A DNA stretch of 64,000 nt from positions 1-64,000 of the forward strand of contig CANJXF010000002.1 of NCBI GenBank assembly GCA_947478865.1, read 5' to 3'. Below, one piece after another: positions 17,614 through 27,156 of this stretch; within the stretch, counting starts at the first letter, position 1; each line of letters starts with the position of its first letter. The notes under the pieces were generated by a model, which was given only the letters and a program-made list of their open reading frames with translations, did no database searches and was not told the DNA's origin. The DNA is from Verrucomicrobiales bacterium (lineage in GTDB: Bacteria > Verrucomicrobiota > Verrucomicrobiia > Limisphaerales > CANJXF01). A program made the translations under genes and the position numbers.

Positions 17614-18873
17614 ATGGCGAGCAACTGGACAGAAAAACGAGTCGTTGTGACGGGCCTCGGCATGGTTTCCCCAATTGGAAACAGCCTCCAAACCTCCTGG
17701 GAAAACCTTTTGGCCGGCAAATGCGGCATCGACAAGATCACGCATTTTGACGCCGCAGCGTTTGACTGCCGGATCGCCGCGGAAGTTAAGAACTTCGACC
17801 CCATCGCCGCGTTCCCCTCGCCCAAGGAAATTCGACGCACGGATCGCTACGCCCAGTTTGGAATTTACGCCGGGCACCAGGCCCTGCTGGACTCCGGGCT
17901 TGATCTGGAAAAATCCAACCGCGACGAGATCGGCGTGTTCATTGGATCCGGCATTGGCGGCCTTTATACGACGGAAGAGCAGCACAAAGTATTTCTAGCC
18001 AAAGGTCCCGGGCGGCTCTCGCCGTTCATGATCCCGATGTTGATCCTGAACATGGCTTCCGGACTTTTCTCGATGTATTACAAACTGCGCGGCCCGAACG
18101 TCGCCACCTGCTCCGCTTGCGCCACCTCGACGCACGCCTTGGGCGAAGCCTGGCGCACCTTGAAAATGGGCGATGCAAAAGTCATGTTCGCCGGCGGCAC
18201 CGAAGCGACGATTGTCCCGCTCGGGATTGGCGGGTTTTGCGCCATGCGCGCCATGAGCACGCGTAACGATGAGCCAGAAAAATCCTCGCGCCCCTTCGAT
18301 GTTGGTCGCGATGGTTTTGTGATGGGAGAAGGTTCCGGCGTCCTCGTCTTGGAAGAGCTTGAACATGCGAAGGCGCGCGGTGCGAAAATTTATTGCGAAA
18401 TCGTCGGCTATGGAAACACCGCAGACGCCAACCACATGACGGCGCCTTCACCCGAAGGCGAAGGCGCGGCGCGCTGCATGAAGATGGCATTGCGGCATTC
18501 CGGACTAAATCCTTCGGACATTTCCTACATCAACGCCCACGGCACTTCCACGCCGCAAGGAGACATTTGCGAAACGCAGGCGATCAAATCCGTTTTCGGC
18601 GACCACGCGAAAAAACTGGCCGTCAGTTCCACCAAAGGCGCGACCGGCCACATGCTGGGTGCGGCGGGCGCGGTGGAAATGGCGTTCTGCGCCAAAGCCA
18701 TCGAGACCGGCATCGTCCCGCCGACCATCAATCTGGATAATCCCGATCCTCAGTGCGATTTGGATTATGTTCCGCACACCGCTCGCGAGATGCGAGTGAG
18801 CGCGATCATCAACAATTCGTTTGGCTTTGGCGGACACAATGCGTCCATCATCGCCAAGAAATTTGTCGATTAA
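17614..18873 (+). CDS. fabF: 3-oxoacyl-[acyl-carrier-protein] synthase II
   Basis: Condensing enzyme of fatty-acid elongation, 419 residues. Active-site cysteine in TCSACATSTHALGEA (about residue 167), histidines in NAHGTSTPQGD and STKGATGHMLGAAGAVE, and the C-terminal NNSFGFGGHNASIIAKKF. The start ATG follows the acpP terminator by about five bases with no Shine-Dalgarno sequence visible in between, apart from the hairpin itself; no better downstream start exists before the conserved RVVVTGLGMVSPIGN. Confidence 0.95.
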   Translation: MASNWTEKRVVVTGLGMVSPIGNSLQTSWENLLAGKCGIDKITHFDAAAFDCRIAAEVKNFDPIAAFPSPKEIRRTDRYAQFGIYAGHQALLDSGLDLEKSNRDEIGVFIGSGIGGLYTTEEQHKVFLAKGPGRLSPFMIPMLILNMASGLFSMYYKLRGPNVATCSACATSTHALGEAWRTLKMGDAKVMFAGGTEATIVPLGIGGFCAMRAMSTRNDEPEKSSRPFDVGRDGFVMGEGSGVLVLEELEHAKARGAKIYCEIVGYGNTADANHMTAPSPEGEGAARCMKMALRHSGLNPSDISYINAHGTSTPQGDICETQAIKSVFGDHAKKLAVSSTKGATGHMLGAAGAVEMAFCAKAIETGIVPPTINLDNPDPQCDLDYVPHTAREMRVSAIINNSFGFGGHNASIIAKKFVD

Positions 18874-18885
18874 TTCCATCGCTTT

Positions 18886-19239
18886 ATGGCGAGTTCGAAA
18901 GTCATTTATCTTGGAATCAAAGGATCCGTCATCGCGCTGGATTCCTCGTCCGGCGCGCAAATCTGGGCGACTCACCTCGAAGGAATTGATTTTGTAAACG
19001 TCGTTTTGGACGGAGATAATCTTTACGCCACCACGCACGGAGAAATCTTCTGCCTTGATCCCCTTGACGGTTCCAGCCGTTGGTCCAACGGCTTGAAAGG
19101 ATTTGGATATGGCTTATGCACCATTGCCACCGAAACAATTTCTCCCGGAAATTTGATCAACATTATTGCGGAGGCTAAACGTCAATGCGATGCGGCAGCG
19201 GCCGCAGCAGCAAATTCCACTTCTGTTGCCTCAACGTGA
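18886..19239 (+). CDS. Short PQQ-type beta-repeat protein
   Basis: 117 residues with about two PQQ/quinoprotein-like beta repeats (VIYLGIKGSVIALDSSSG, NLYATTHGEIFCLDPLDGS), each ending in the D-x-x-x-G-x-x-x-W type pattern (GAQIWATHL, GSSRWSNGL). Two repeats are too few for a propeller, so it may oligomerise or act as a small binding module. No signal peptide, so cytoplasmic. The C-terminus is an Ala-rich helix. It lies 12 bases after fabF and 16 before the nucleoside phosphorylase start, suggesting co-transcription. Function not known. Confidence 0.65.
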   Translation: MASSKVIYLGIKGSVIALDSSSGAQIWATHLEGIDFVNVVLDGDNLYATTHGEIFCLDPLDGSSRWSNGLKGFGYGLCTIATETISPGNLINIIAEAKRQCDAAAAAAANSTSVAST

Positions 19240-19255
19240 GCGAAAAAGGCTGAGT

Positions 19256-20563
19256 TTGAATTTCCTTCCCCTCATCGAAAGCAAACGCAATGGAGAAGCC
19301 CTAAGAACGGCGCAAATCCAAGCGGTTATTTCCGAATACGTTGCCGGAAAAATCCCCGATTACCAAATGGCCGCGATGCTCATGGCCATTTACTTTCGCG
19401 GATTAAACGCGGAAGAAACTCGCGCGCTAACTTTCGCGATGCGCGACTCGGGCGACATCTTGAAGTTTCCAAACGATTCACGTCCCCTGGTGGATAAACA
19501 TTCCACCGGCGGCGTCGGCGATAAGGTTTCATTACCGCTCGCTCCCCTGCTCGCTTGTCTCGGATTTCGCGTCCCGATGATTTCCGGTCGCGGACTCGGC
19601 ATCACTGGCGGCACGCTGGACAAATTGGAATCAATTCCCGGTTTTCGCACTGCTCTCTCATTTGAAGAAATCATTAGCCAAGTGCAATCGGTTGGCTGCG
19701 TGATTTGCGGGCAGACCGAGAAAATGGTTCCTGCCGATAAGAAAATTTATGCGTTGCGCGATGTGACGGGAACCGTCCCCTCCATCCCGCTCATCACCGC
19801 ATCGATTCTCTCCAAGAAACTCGCCGAGAGCCTGAACGCCCTCGTGCTCGACGTGAAATACGGCTGCGCCGCGTTCATGCAAACACCAGAAGCGGCCCGT
19901 GAGTTGGCCCAGTCAATGGTTTCGATTGGCCAGGAATGTGGAGTGAATACACAGGCTGTTTTGACCGATATGAACACGCCGCTCGGGCGCGCTGCGGGAA
20001 ATTGGCTCGAAGTGAAAGAATCGATTCAATGCCTCGAAAACAAGGCGCCTGAGGATTTGACGCAACTGGTCGTTGAGTTCGCCGCGTGCCTGCTCGTCCA
20101 AACCGAACTCAGCGGGGACTTGAACGCGGCTCGTGACGTTGCCAGGAAATCTTTGCTCTCCGGTGCGCCGCGACACAAGTGGGATGAAATGCTTCTCTCC
20201 CAAGGCGCTGATCTCGCCGCTTTTAAGCTTAAGTTAGCGAGCGACGAGCACGCATCAAACCTCGTTTCCCTGAAAGCTGATCGGTCTGGCTTTATTTCAA
20301 AATGCGACGCGCGAATAATTGGTGAAGTCGTCCGCGATCTGGGCGGGGGCAGGCTGAGCAAGGAAAGCGTCATTGACCCGGACGTCGGCATCGATCAAAT
20401 CGCGAAGCCGGGCGAAAAAATTCAAGCCGGCCACACCTTGGCGCGCATTCACGCCGCCAACCGTGTTTCTGCTGAAACGGCCCGCAAACAGTTAGGCGGC
20501 GCCTTCGCTATTTCTGACCAGCCGCCCAGCTTGTCGAATTATTCCGCTTTACGAAGCGTGTAG
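19256..20563 (+). CDS. deoA: Pyrimidine-nucleoside/thymidine phosphorylase
   Basis: Cleaves thymidine or uridine with phosphate to base and sugar-1-phosphate; salvage. Motifs: VDKHSTGGVGDKVSLPLAP (phosphate site), the signature MISGRGLGITGGTLDKLES, and the C-terminal lid region. The ORF track begins at 19166, overlapping the previous gene by 74 bases, but the conserved start (FLPLIESKRNGEAL) is matched by a TTG at 19256 with AAAAAGG eight bases ahead, giving 435 residues, the usual length. The class (deoA versus pdp) cannot be decided here. Confidence 0.9.
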   Translation: MNFLPLIESKRNGEALRTAQIQAVISEYVAGKIPDYQMAAMLMAIYFRGLNAEETRALTFAMRDSGDILKFPNDSRPLVDKHSTGGVGDKVSLPLAPLLACLGFRVPMISGRGLGITGGTLDKLESIPGFRTALSFEEIISQVQSVGCVICGQTEKMVPADKKIYALRDVTGTVPSIPLITASILSKKLAESLNALVLDVKYGCAAFMQTPEAARELAQSMVSIGQECGVNTQAVLTDMNTPLGRAAGNWLEVKESIQCLENKAPEDLTQLVVEFAACLLVQTELSGDLNAARDVARKSLLSGAPRHKWDEMLLSQGADLAAFKLKLASDEHASNLVSLKADRSGFISKCDARIIGEVVRDLGGGRLSKESVIDPDVGIDQIAKPGEKIQAGHTLARIHAANRVSAETARKQLGGAFAISDQPPSLSNYSALRSV

Positions 20564-20656
20564 GCGGCACCATCGCCGTGCCATGCGAAAGCCGTTCGGC
20601 GACTGCAGCCCAAAGCAATTCGATATTGGCGACTCAGGACATTTCTTCGCGCTTGC

Positions 20657-20685
20657 TTGACACGTTTCCCTGCAAACTTCATTTT
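20657..20685 (+). promoter_or_regulatory. Candidate acnA promoter
   Basis: A perfect -35 TTGACA (20657-20662) with CATTTT 17 bases later (20680-20685) lies 41 bases before the aconitase ATG. The -10 is weak; sequence match only. Confidence 0.42.
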
Positions 20686-20726
20686 CACTCCCCGCTGGAA
20701 TTCCCGGCGAGAACGACGACGCTTTT

Positions 20727-23567
20727 ATGAAAATGCACAATTTGTTTAATTCATTCCAAAAATTCGATCTCGGCAACGGCCAGCAAGGTTCCTTCTACTC
20801 CCTCCCGGCGCTCGAAACTGCCGGAGTTGGCGCGATTTCCAAGTTGCCGGTTTCCATTCGGCTCGTGCTCGAATCCATTCTCCGCAATTGCGACGGCAAA
20901 AAAGTCAGCGAACAAAGCGTCCGCGCTCTCGCCAATTGGGATCCGACGGCTCGGCGCACCGAGGAAATTCCTTTCGTCGTGGCCCGAATCGTTTTGCAGG
21001 ATTTTACGGGAGTTCCGTTGCTCGTGGATTTGGCCGCAATGCGTTCTGCCGTCGCCCGCATGAAAAAGGAGCCCAAGATGATCGAGCCTCTCGTGCCGGT
21101 GGACCTCGTGGTAGATCACTCGGTGCAAGTCGATTTCGCCGGAACCGCCGACTCAATGGAACGCAATCTTGAGATTGAATTTCAACGGAACCGCGAGCGC
21201 TATCAGCTCTTGAAATGGGGCATGCAGGCCTTTGACACCTTCAAGGTCGTCCCGCCCGGCATCGGCATCGTCCACCAGGTTAATTTGGAATATCTCGCGA
21301 AAGGCGTTCTCGCCAAAGAGGGCGTTTACTATCCCGACACGCTCGTCGGCACAGACTCCCACACCACGATGATTAACGGTCTGGGGATTGTCGGCTGGGG
21401 CGTCGGCGGAATTGAAGCCGAAGCAGGCATGCTCGGACAACCCGTTTATTTCCTCACGCCTGACGTGGTCGGCGTGTATCTGACCGGATCGCTGCAGGAA
21501 GGCGTTACTGCAACTGACCTCGCGCTCACCATCACCCAGGTTCTCCGCAAAGCCAAAGTCGTTGGAAAATTCGTGGAATTCTACGGTCCCGGCGCTGCGG
21601 CTCTACCGGCGGTCGATCGCGCAACGATCGCCAACATGGCTCCGGAATACGGCGCCACGATGGGCTTCTTCCCGATTGACCAGGAAACGGTCCATTACCT
21701 TCGCGCCACCGGTCGCAGCGAAGAGCATTGCAAGCTCTACGAAAACTATTATCGCGCACAGAACTTGTTCGGCACTCCGAACAAAGGCGAAATCAATTAC
21801 TCCGTCAGCCTCGACCTCGATATTTCCAACGTCGTGCCGAGCGTGGCCGGTCCGAAGCGTCCGCAAGATCGAATCGAATTGAACCACCTGAAGGATGAAT
21901 TTGTTAAGGCATTTTCAAAGCCGGTGGCAGAAAGCGGTTTCAACAAACCTGCGGAAGAATTGTCAAAAAGCTTTCCAGTCAAGTTCGCCGCAGGCGTTTT
22001 GGCGGGCGGCGGGAGTCAGGAACCGGTTTCCCATCGCGTGTCACTCGAGAAAAACACCAACCCAACCACCGAGTTGGAAATGGCGAACAATCGTCCAACG
22101 CCCGACGTCGTTCAGGCGCCGGAAATTTCTCCCGACGGCGAGATCCGCCACGGCAGCGTTTTGATCGCCGCCATTACCAGTTGCACCAACACCAGCAATC
22201 CGAGCGTCATGCTCGCAGCCGGCTTGGTTGCCAAGAAAGCGGTTGAGAAAGGGCTCAAGCCGATCTCGTCCGTCAAAGCGTCGCTCGCCCCTGGTTCGCG
22301 CGTCGTCAGCGATTACCTTGAAAAGGCGGGCCTGCAAAAATATTTGGATGCACTCGGTTTCAACCTCGTTGGTTATGGCTGCACCACGTGTATTGGCAAC
22401 TCTGGCCCGCTCGCTACTCAGATTGAAGACACAGTGGTCAAAAATGATTTGGTGGCGGCGTCCGTTCTTTCGGGCAACCGGAATTTCGAAGCGCGGGTTC
22501 ACCAAAGTATCAAAGCCAATTTCCTGATGTCTCCCCCGCTGGTGGTCGCCTTCGCTCTCGCCGGTCGCGTCGACATTAATCTCGCCACGGATGCCATCGG
22601 CAAGGGCACAGGCGGGAATGACGTTTTCCTGAAAGATATTTGGCCCACTCTCGACGAGGTGCGCACCCAGATGCAGACCGCGCTGAAGCCGGATGTTTTC
22701 CGAAAACTTTACAGCAACTTCGCCGAGCAAAATCCGAAGTGGAACGAGATCCCTTCGAGCGTTGGCAATGTTTACGAGTGGGATGCGAACAGCACCTATA
22801 TTCAGGAGCCGCCGTTTTTCAAAGACTTCGATTTGAAAGCCGGTGAAATTCGTGAAATCACCGGAGCACGTGCGCTCGGAATTTTCGGCGACAGCGTCAC
22901 GACGGATCATATTTCTCCAGCCGGCAGCATCAAAAAGTCGTCACCCGCCGGAAAGTATTTGACCGATGAAGGGGTCGGTTTTGTTGACTTCAACAGCTAT
23001 GGTTCGCGTCGCGGAAACGATCGCGTGATGACGCGCGGCACGTTTGCCAATGTGCGGATCAAAAACCTCATGGCGCCGGGAACCGAAGGTGGCGTGACAA
23101 AATTTCAACCCACCGGAGAAGAGATGAGCATCTTCGACGCGGCCATCAAATATGAGAAGGCCAATACGCCTCTGATCATTCTGGCTGGTCACGAATATGG
23201 CACGGGAAGCTCGCGTGATTGGGCGGCAAAAGGAACAAAACTGCTCGGCGTAAAAGTTGTCGTCGCGCAAAGCTTTGAACGCATTCACCGCTCGAACCTC
23301 GTTGGCATGGGAGTCCTGCCGCTGCAATTCAAAGACGATGTTTCCGCGCAATCGTTGAAACTGGATGGAACAGAAAGTTACGACGTGGTCGGCCTGAATG
23401 GTGAAATTCGTCCGCAACAAAATCTGACGTTGCGCATCACGCGAGCGAATGGAAAAGCGGAAGAAATTCCCGTCACCTGCCGCATCGATACTCCAATCGA
23501 AATCGATTACTACCAACACGGCGGAATTTTGCCCTTCGTGCTGCGGCAACTGGTGGCGAACTCTTGA
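20727..23567 (+). CDS. acnA: Aconitate hydratase
   Basis: Citrate/isocitrate isomerase of the TCA cycle, 946 residues, slightly longer than typical AcnA. The three iron-sulfur ligands are present: [14 protein letters not shown] and [14 protein letters not shown]. Other marks are [46 protein letters not shown] and [16 protein letters not shown] in the swivel domain. This is the AcnA/IRP-1 type rather than AcnB, judging from domain order. It stands alone with its own candidate promoter and is followed 36 bases later by an RNA methyltransferase gene. Confidence 0.96.
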   Translation: MKMHNLFNSFQKFDLGNGQQGSFYSLPALETAGVGAISKLPVSIRLVLESILRNCDGKKVSEQSVRALANWDPTARRTEEIPFVVARIVLQDFTGVPLLVDLAAMRSAVARMKKEPKMIEPLVPVDLVVDHSVQVDFAGTADSMERNLEIEFQRNRERYQLLKWGMQAFDTFKVVPPGIGIVHQVNLEYLAKGVLAKEGVYYPDTLVGTDSHTTMINGLGIVGWGVGGIEAEAGMLGQPVYFLTPDVVGVYLTGSLQEGVTATDLALTITQVLRKAKVVGKFVEFYGPGAAALPAVDRATIANMAPEYGATMGFFPIDQETVHYLRATGRSEEHCKLYENYYRAQNLFGTPNKGEINYSVSLDLDISNVVPSVAGPKRPQDRIELNHLKDEFVKAFSKPVAESGFNKPAEELSKSFPVKFAAGVLAGGGSQEPVSHRVSLEKNTNPTTELEMANNRPTPDVVQAPEISPDGEIRHGSVLIAAITSCTNTSNPSVMLAAGLVAKKAVEKGLKPISSVKASLAPGSRVVSDYLEKAGLQKYLDALGFNLVGYGCTTCIGNSGPLATQIEDTVVKNDLVAASVLSGNRNFEARVHQSIKANFLMSPPLVVAFALAGRVDINLATDAIGKGTGGNDVFLKDIWPTLDEVRTQMQTALKPDVFRKLYSNFAEQNPKWNEIPSSVGNVYEWDANSTYIQEPPFFKDFDLKAGEIREITGARALGIFGDSVTTDHISPAGSIKKSSPAGKYLTDEGVGFVDFNSYGSRRGNDRVMTRGTFANVRIKNLMAPGTEGGVTKFQPTGEEMSIFDAAIKYEKANTPLIILAGHEYGTGSSRDWAAKGTKLLGVKVVVAQSFERIHRSNLVGMGVLPLQFKDDVSAQSLKLDGTESYDVVGLNGEIRPQQNLTLRITRANGKAEEIPVTCRIDTPIEIDYYQHGGILPFVLRQLVANS

Positions 23568-23603
23568 TCCTGACTCAGCAACACAAAAATTCTCTACCGC
23601 GAC

Positions 23604-24734
23604 ATGGAACCACGCCTTCTTAAAATCGCGGCAGAAATCATTGCCAAGTCCGATCGCGAGCATCCAGCCGATTCCGTTCTTCGTGCGGAACTCAAGCGGC
23701 AATCCAGTCTGCGCCGGGACGAAAGCAGGGAAATCAGCCGAGCTGTTTTCACTTACTTTCGTTGGTTTGGCTGGCTTGATCCGCAGAAGCCAGCGGCTGG
23801 AAATATATTTGTCGCCCAGCAACTCGCCGAAAAATTCGCGCGCGATCCGCAACGATTTTCCGATGACGAGTTGCGGGCCAAAGCCGTTCCCGCCTGGGTA
23901 AGCGAGAGCGTTGAGGTTTCACCGGAGTGGCTGCGCGCGCTGCAAAGCGAACCGCGCCTTTGGCTGCGCGCCAAACGAGGTCAGGCGGATCGCATCGCTC
24001 AAGCGCTTGGATTCTCCTGGCTCGAATCCACAACGTTGCTGAGCGACGCAATCGAATATCGCGGCTCGGAAGATTTGTTTCGCACGCCGGAATTTCACCA
24101 CGGCGAATTTGAGTTGCAGGACATCAGCTCTCAAGCCGTGAGTGTGGTTTGTGATCCTAAGCCCGGCGAAACTTGGTGGGACGCGTGCGCCGGCGAGGGT
24201 GGCAAGCTGCTTCACCTCTCGGAGTTAATGCAGAACAAAGGTTTAATCTGGGCCAGTGATCGCGCGGAATGGCGTTTGAAAAAACTCAAGCAACGAACCG
24301 CGCGCGCCAAAGTTTTTAACTATCGCGCTGTGCTGTGGGATGGAAGCAAAAGGCTCCCGACAAAAACAAAGTTCGACGGCGTGCTGGTGGATGCGCCATG
24401 CAGCGGAATTGGGACGTGGCATCGAAATCCACAGGCACGTTGGACGGCTGGTGCGAATGACGTTCGAGAATTGGCGGAGATTCAACGCCGGCTGCTCACG
24501 CACGTTGCCGATTCCATAAAACCTGGCGGAAAATTAGTTTATTCGGTTTGCACGTTGTCCCGCGAGGAGAGTCTCGGTGTGGCCGATTTTTTTGAGAACG
24601 AGCGGAAGGACTTCACAAGGCTGGAAATGAAAAATCCGTTCAATCCTGCTGATCTCGCGACACGACTATGGTTCTGGCCTCAGTCTACCGGCGGAAACGG
24701 AATGTTCGTGGCCGCCTGGCGGCGGAACTCATAG
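23604..24734 (+). CDS. RsmB/NOP-family RNA 5-methylcytosine methyltransferase
   Basis: S-adenosylmethionine-dependent methyltransferase of 376 residues. The N-terminal region (to about 140) resembles the NusB-like/linker part of RsmB, and the catalytic core shows WWDACAGEGGKLLHLSELM (SAM site), DGVLVDAPCSGIGTWHRNP with one catalytic cysteine, and VYSVCTLSREESLGV with the second. Target is probably 16S rRNA C967-type or another rRNA site, which cannot be decided here. It may be co-transcribed with acnA. Confidence 0.88.
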   Translation: MEPRLLKIAAEIIAKSDREHPADSVLRAELKRQSSLRRDESREISRAVFTYFRWFGWLDPQKPAAGNIFVAQQLAEKFARDPQRFSDDELRAKAVPAWVSESVEVSPEWLRALQSEPRLWLRAKRGQADRIAQALGFSWLESTTLLSDAIEYRGSEDLFRTPEFHHGEFELQDISSQAVSVVCDPKPGETWWDACAGEGGKLLHLSELMQNKGLIWASDRAEWRLKKLKQRTARAKVFNYRAVLWDGSKRLPTKTKFDGVLVDAPCSGIGTWHRNPQARWTAGANDVRELAEIQRRLLTHVADSIKPGGKLVYSVCTLSREESLGVADFFENERKDFTRLEMKNPFNPADLATRLWFWPQSTGGNGMFVAAWRRNS

Positions 24735-24766
24735 AATAGTTCTGGCGCACTCGGTTTTCCGCGTGG

Positions 24767-25186
24767 CTAACTGGAACGGTATAGATCGTCTGGCTTGAGA
24801 ACTTTGGTGTCTTCGAAAATTTTGTTCGGACCGGCTGAGCGAATCAGAATTCCGTTCTGCGAGAAAAAAATCTGAATCGGTGTTCCCCAAGGATCCACGA
24901 TTTCGCCCTTTGTATTCATCTCGGTTTTTCCGCCGACGACGATGAGGACGGCCTTGTCTCCTTGCGTGGATCGACCGGATAACGCTTTCGAAATCTCAAT
25001 CAAGCTTCCCGTCGGAAAATGGCCCATGAACTCTCGATACTGCTGGAGTCCAAGCACGAGGTTGTCCGCATCTTGCGTGAACTTGGCGATTTTAGCGTCG
25101 GTCCGTTGCCTGATGACGAACACGGCAATTATTGCGGCCATACCAATCAAAACGACCGCGATAACTGAGATGATTATTTTTTTCAT
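24767..25186 (-). CDS. GspG-like pseudopilin fragment-type protein
   Basis: 139 residues starting MKKIIISVIAVVLIGMAAIIAVFVIRQR, a single N-terminal span, followed by a coil and an ordered domain ending KGEIVDPWGTPIQIFFSQNGILIRSAGPNKIFED. The DPWG-x-x-I segment and SAGPN pattern match the C-terminal domain of GspG-type major pseudopilins (calcium-binding region), but the N-terminal GFTLIE methylation motif is absent. The ATG at 25186 overlaps the lacI-type stop by 4 bases, deciding the start over 25252. Likely periplasmic, membrane-anchored; role unknown. Confidence 0.75.
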   Translation of the reverse strand: MKKIIISVIAVVLIGMAAIIAVFVIRQRTDAKIAKFTQDADNLVLGLQQYREFMGHFPTGSLIEISKALSGRSTQGDKAVLIVVGGKTEMNTKGEIVDPWGTPIQIFFSQNGILIRSAGPNKIFEDTKVLKPDDLYRSS

Positions 25187-26247
25187 AATGTTATTTGAGG
25201 CTTGGCTTTTTGACTCTGGACGTTCGAGGGACGCGTAGAAAGCGGGACACACCCAGAGCTGGCGCGAATAACAAGGTCAGCGGGAAGGCGCTTCGATTCC
25301 GGGCGCTCCCCTTTCAAAAGTTCCAGCATGGAATCCATCGCAGCAGCGCCCATGCGATGCTTCGGCTGGCGAAGGGTTGTCAGCGGCACGCGAAAATATT
25401 CGCTGGCTAAAATATTTCCGAAGCCAACCACCGAAAGGTCTTGGGGAATACGAATGCCTTGGTTGAGAAAAACATTCGCGGCGCCGATTGCGACCAGGTC
25501 GTTCACCCCTTGCACCGCAGTGACATCGAGCGATTCATTAATCATCTGCAACGCGGCGTTTTCGCCTTCGTCGATCGTCGTGCCCGCGTTGAAAACCAGA
25601 CGGTCATCCAGCTCGATATCCGCATCGCGCAATGCGCGGCGGTATCCTTGCAATCGTTCATGAGCCCAAGGCGAGCCGAGTGGTCCGCTGAAAAATGCGA
25701 TCCGCTTATGACCAAGGTTGATCAGGTGGGTCGTTGCGGCGTGACTGCCGGCAACGTCATCGCTTTCGACATTGGTAAACTGACTGCAAAACGGACCGCA
25801 TTGGCCGAGAATAACCGTCGGCGTGCCTCGGCGCTTCAGTTCGCCGTAAATGGACGCACTCGGAGCAAGGCGATAAACTGGTGAAATAAAGAGTCCATCA
25901 ACCCGGCGAGACAAAAGGCTGCGAACGCTGGATTCCTCCCGTTCAGTCATGTTTAAGGTATGCGCGAGAATTAGATCGTAACCAAACTCTCGGGTCCGCT
26001 CTTCGATCGCGCCAACCATCCGCGCGAAAAGAGGGTTGGTCATTGAAGGAATCACCAAGCCGAAAAGTTTCGAAGTTCGGTTGCGCAGACCCTGCGCGAT
26101 GGAATCCGGCACGTAGCCCATTTGCTCTGCCAGCAGTTTTACGCGCACCTTGGTGCTTGCGGAAATGTCCGGCGCATCACGCAACGCCTTGGAAATGGTC
26201 ATCACGGAAAGTCCGGCTTTTTCGGCAATGTCTTTTAGGCGAACCAT
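25183..26247 (-). CDS. LacI-family transcriptional regulator
   Basis: 354 residues. N-terminal helix-turn-helix MVRLKDIAEKAGLSVMTISKALRDAPDIS with the hinge helix TKVRVKLLAEQMGYVPDSIAQGLRNRTS, followed by a periplasmic-binding-protein-like sensor domain (LFGLVIPSMTNPLFARMVGAIE; LSRRVDGLFISPV; GHKRIAFFSGP; DLSVVGFGNI). Effector is probably a sugar. It sits inside a tight minus-strand operon behind nadK and overlaps the next gene by 4 bases; no sugar-use genes are adjacent, so its targets lie elsewhere. Confidence 0.93.
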   Translation of the reverse strand: MVRLKDIAEKAGLSVMTISKALRDAPDISASTKVRVKLLAEQMGYVPDSIAQGLRNRTSKLFGLVIPSMTNPLFARMVGAIEERTREFGYDLILAHTLNMTEREESSVRSLLSRRVDGLFISPVYRLAPSASIYGELKRRGTPTVILGQCGPFCSQFTNVESDDVAGSHAATTHLINLGHKRIAFFSGPLGSPWAHERLQGYRRALRDADIELDDRLVFNAGTTIDEGENAALQMINESLDVTAVQGVNDLVAIGAANVFLNQGIRIPQDLSVVGFGNILASEYFRVPLTTLRQPKHRMGAAAMDSMLELLKGERPESKRLPADLVIRASSGCVPLSTRPSNVQSQKAKPQITL

Positions 26248-26271
26248 AAATTTAAATTTCTTGTAACCGCT

Positions 26272-27156
26272 TTAAACGTTTGAACCACTCCAGTGCAATT
26301 TCTGGCGCAATGTATCGAAAAAGGAACTGCCACCGGGGTGAAGCAGGTGCGCGGCGCGGCGACTGCGGCGAATCGTGATCACATCGCCCGCGAGCAAATC
26401 CACTTGAACTTGCCCGTCGGCAGTCGCGCTGGTTTCGACTTTCTCGCTGATAACTTTCACCTGGATGACCGCGCTGGAGCTCACAATGACCGATCGATTC
26501 GAGAGCGTGTGCGGGCAAATCGGGGTGATGGCAAAAACCTGCGCATCTGGACTAACGATCGCGCCCCCTGCCGAAAGCGAATAAGCGGTGGAACCAGTGG
26601 GCGAACTTATAATCAAACCGTCACAGCGATAGCACGTCAGAACATGACCGTTGACGGTTACCTCCAATTCGATCATGCGGGGAGCAACGCCGCGGCTGAT
26701 CACGATATCATTAAGGGCGCGCAATTCGATTTTCTTGCCGTTGCTTTCACCACGTGCGGTGAGAAGTGGACGAGATTCAATTTGGTAGTCGTCCCGCCAT
26801 ATTTTTTCCAGAGCCTTGGGCAATTCCTTGGATGGAACCGCCGTGAGGAATCCAAGGCGCCCCACATTTACACCCAGAATCGGGGTGAGAGCGCCGTCTA
26901 TTTCGCGGACGACGCGGAGCATGGAACCATCTCCTCCAAAGACGAGCAACAAGTCCACCTCCCGCGCGAGGCTGGCAGCATCGGGAAAACGGGTTCCGGG
27001 TAAATCAGCCATCTCGGCAGTCGCCGCATCGCAGGAAACTTTGTGACCCGTCCGCAGAAGAAGCGATGCAGCTTTTTCCGCCATGCCGCGACTGGCGGGT
27101 TTTTCCGGGTTGGTAATCAATCCAACGCGACTGATTTTTTTAAGCAGTTTTTTCAA
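26272..27156 (-). CDS. nadK: NAD kinase
   Basis: Phosphorylates NAD to NADP. 294 residues with the family motifs VFGGDGSMLRVVREIDG (nucleotide site with catalytic Asp) and LIISSPTGSTAYSLSAGGAIVSP, then ITPICPHTLSNRSVIV. Its ATG lies inside the end of the tlyA-type gene (17-base overlap), a common pairing, and lacI follows 24 bases downstream. Confidence 0.95.
   Translation of the reverse strand: MKKLLKKISRVGLITNPEKPASRGMAEKAASLLLRTGHKVSCDAATAEMADLPGTRFPDAASLAREVDLLLVFGGDGSMLRVVREIDGALTPILGVNVGRLGFLTAVPSKELPKALEKIWRDDYQIESRPLLTARGESNGKKIELRALNDIVISRGVAPRMIELEVTVNGHVLTCYRCDGLIISSPTGSTAYSLSAGGAIVSPDAQVFAITPICPHTLSNRSVIVSSSAVIQVKVISEKVETSATADGQVQVDLLAGDVITIRRSRRAAHLLHPGGSSFFDTLRQKLHWSGSNV

Noticed and set aside
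22041-23852. Long minus-strand ORFs (289 and 303 residues) opposite acnA
   Set aside because: Antisense shadows; the forward frame carries all aconitase motifs across the same stretch.
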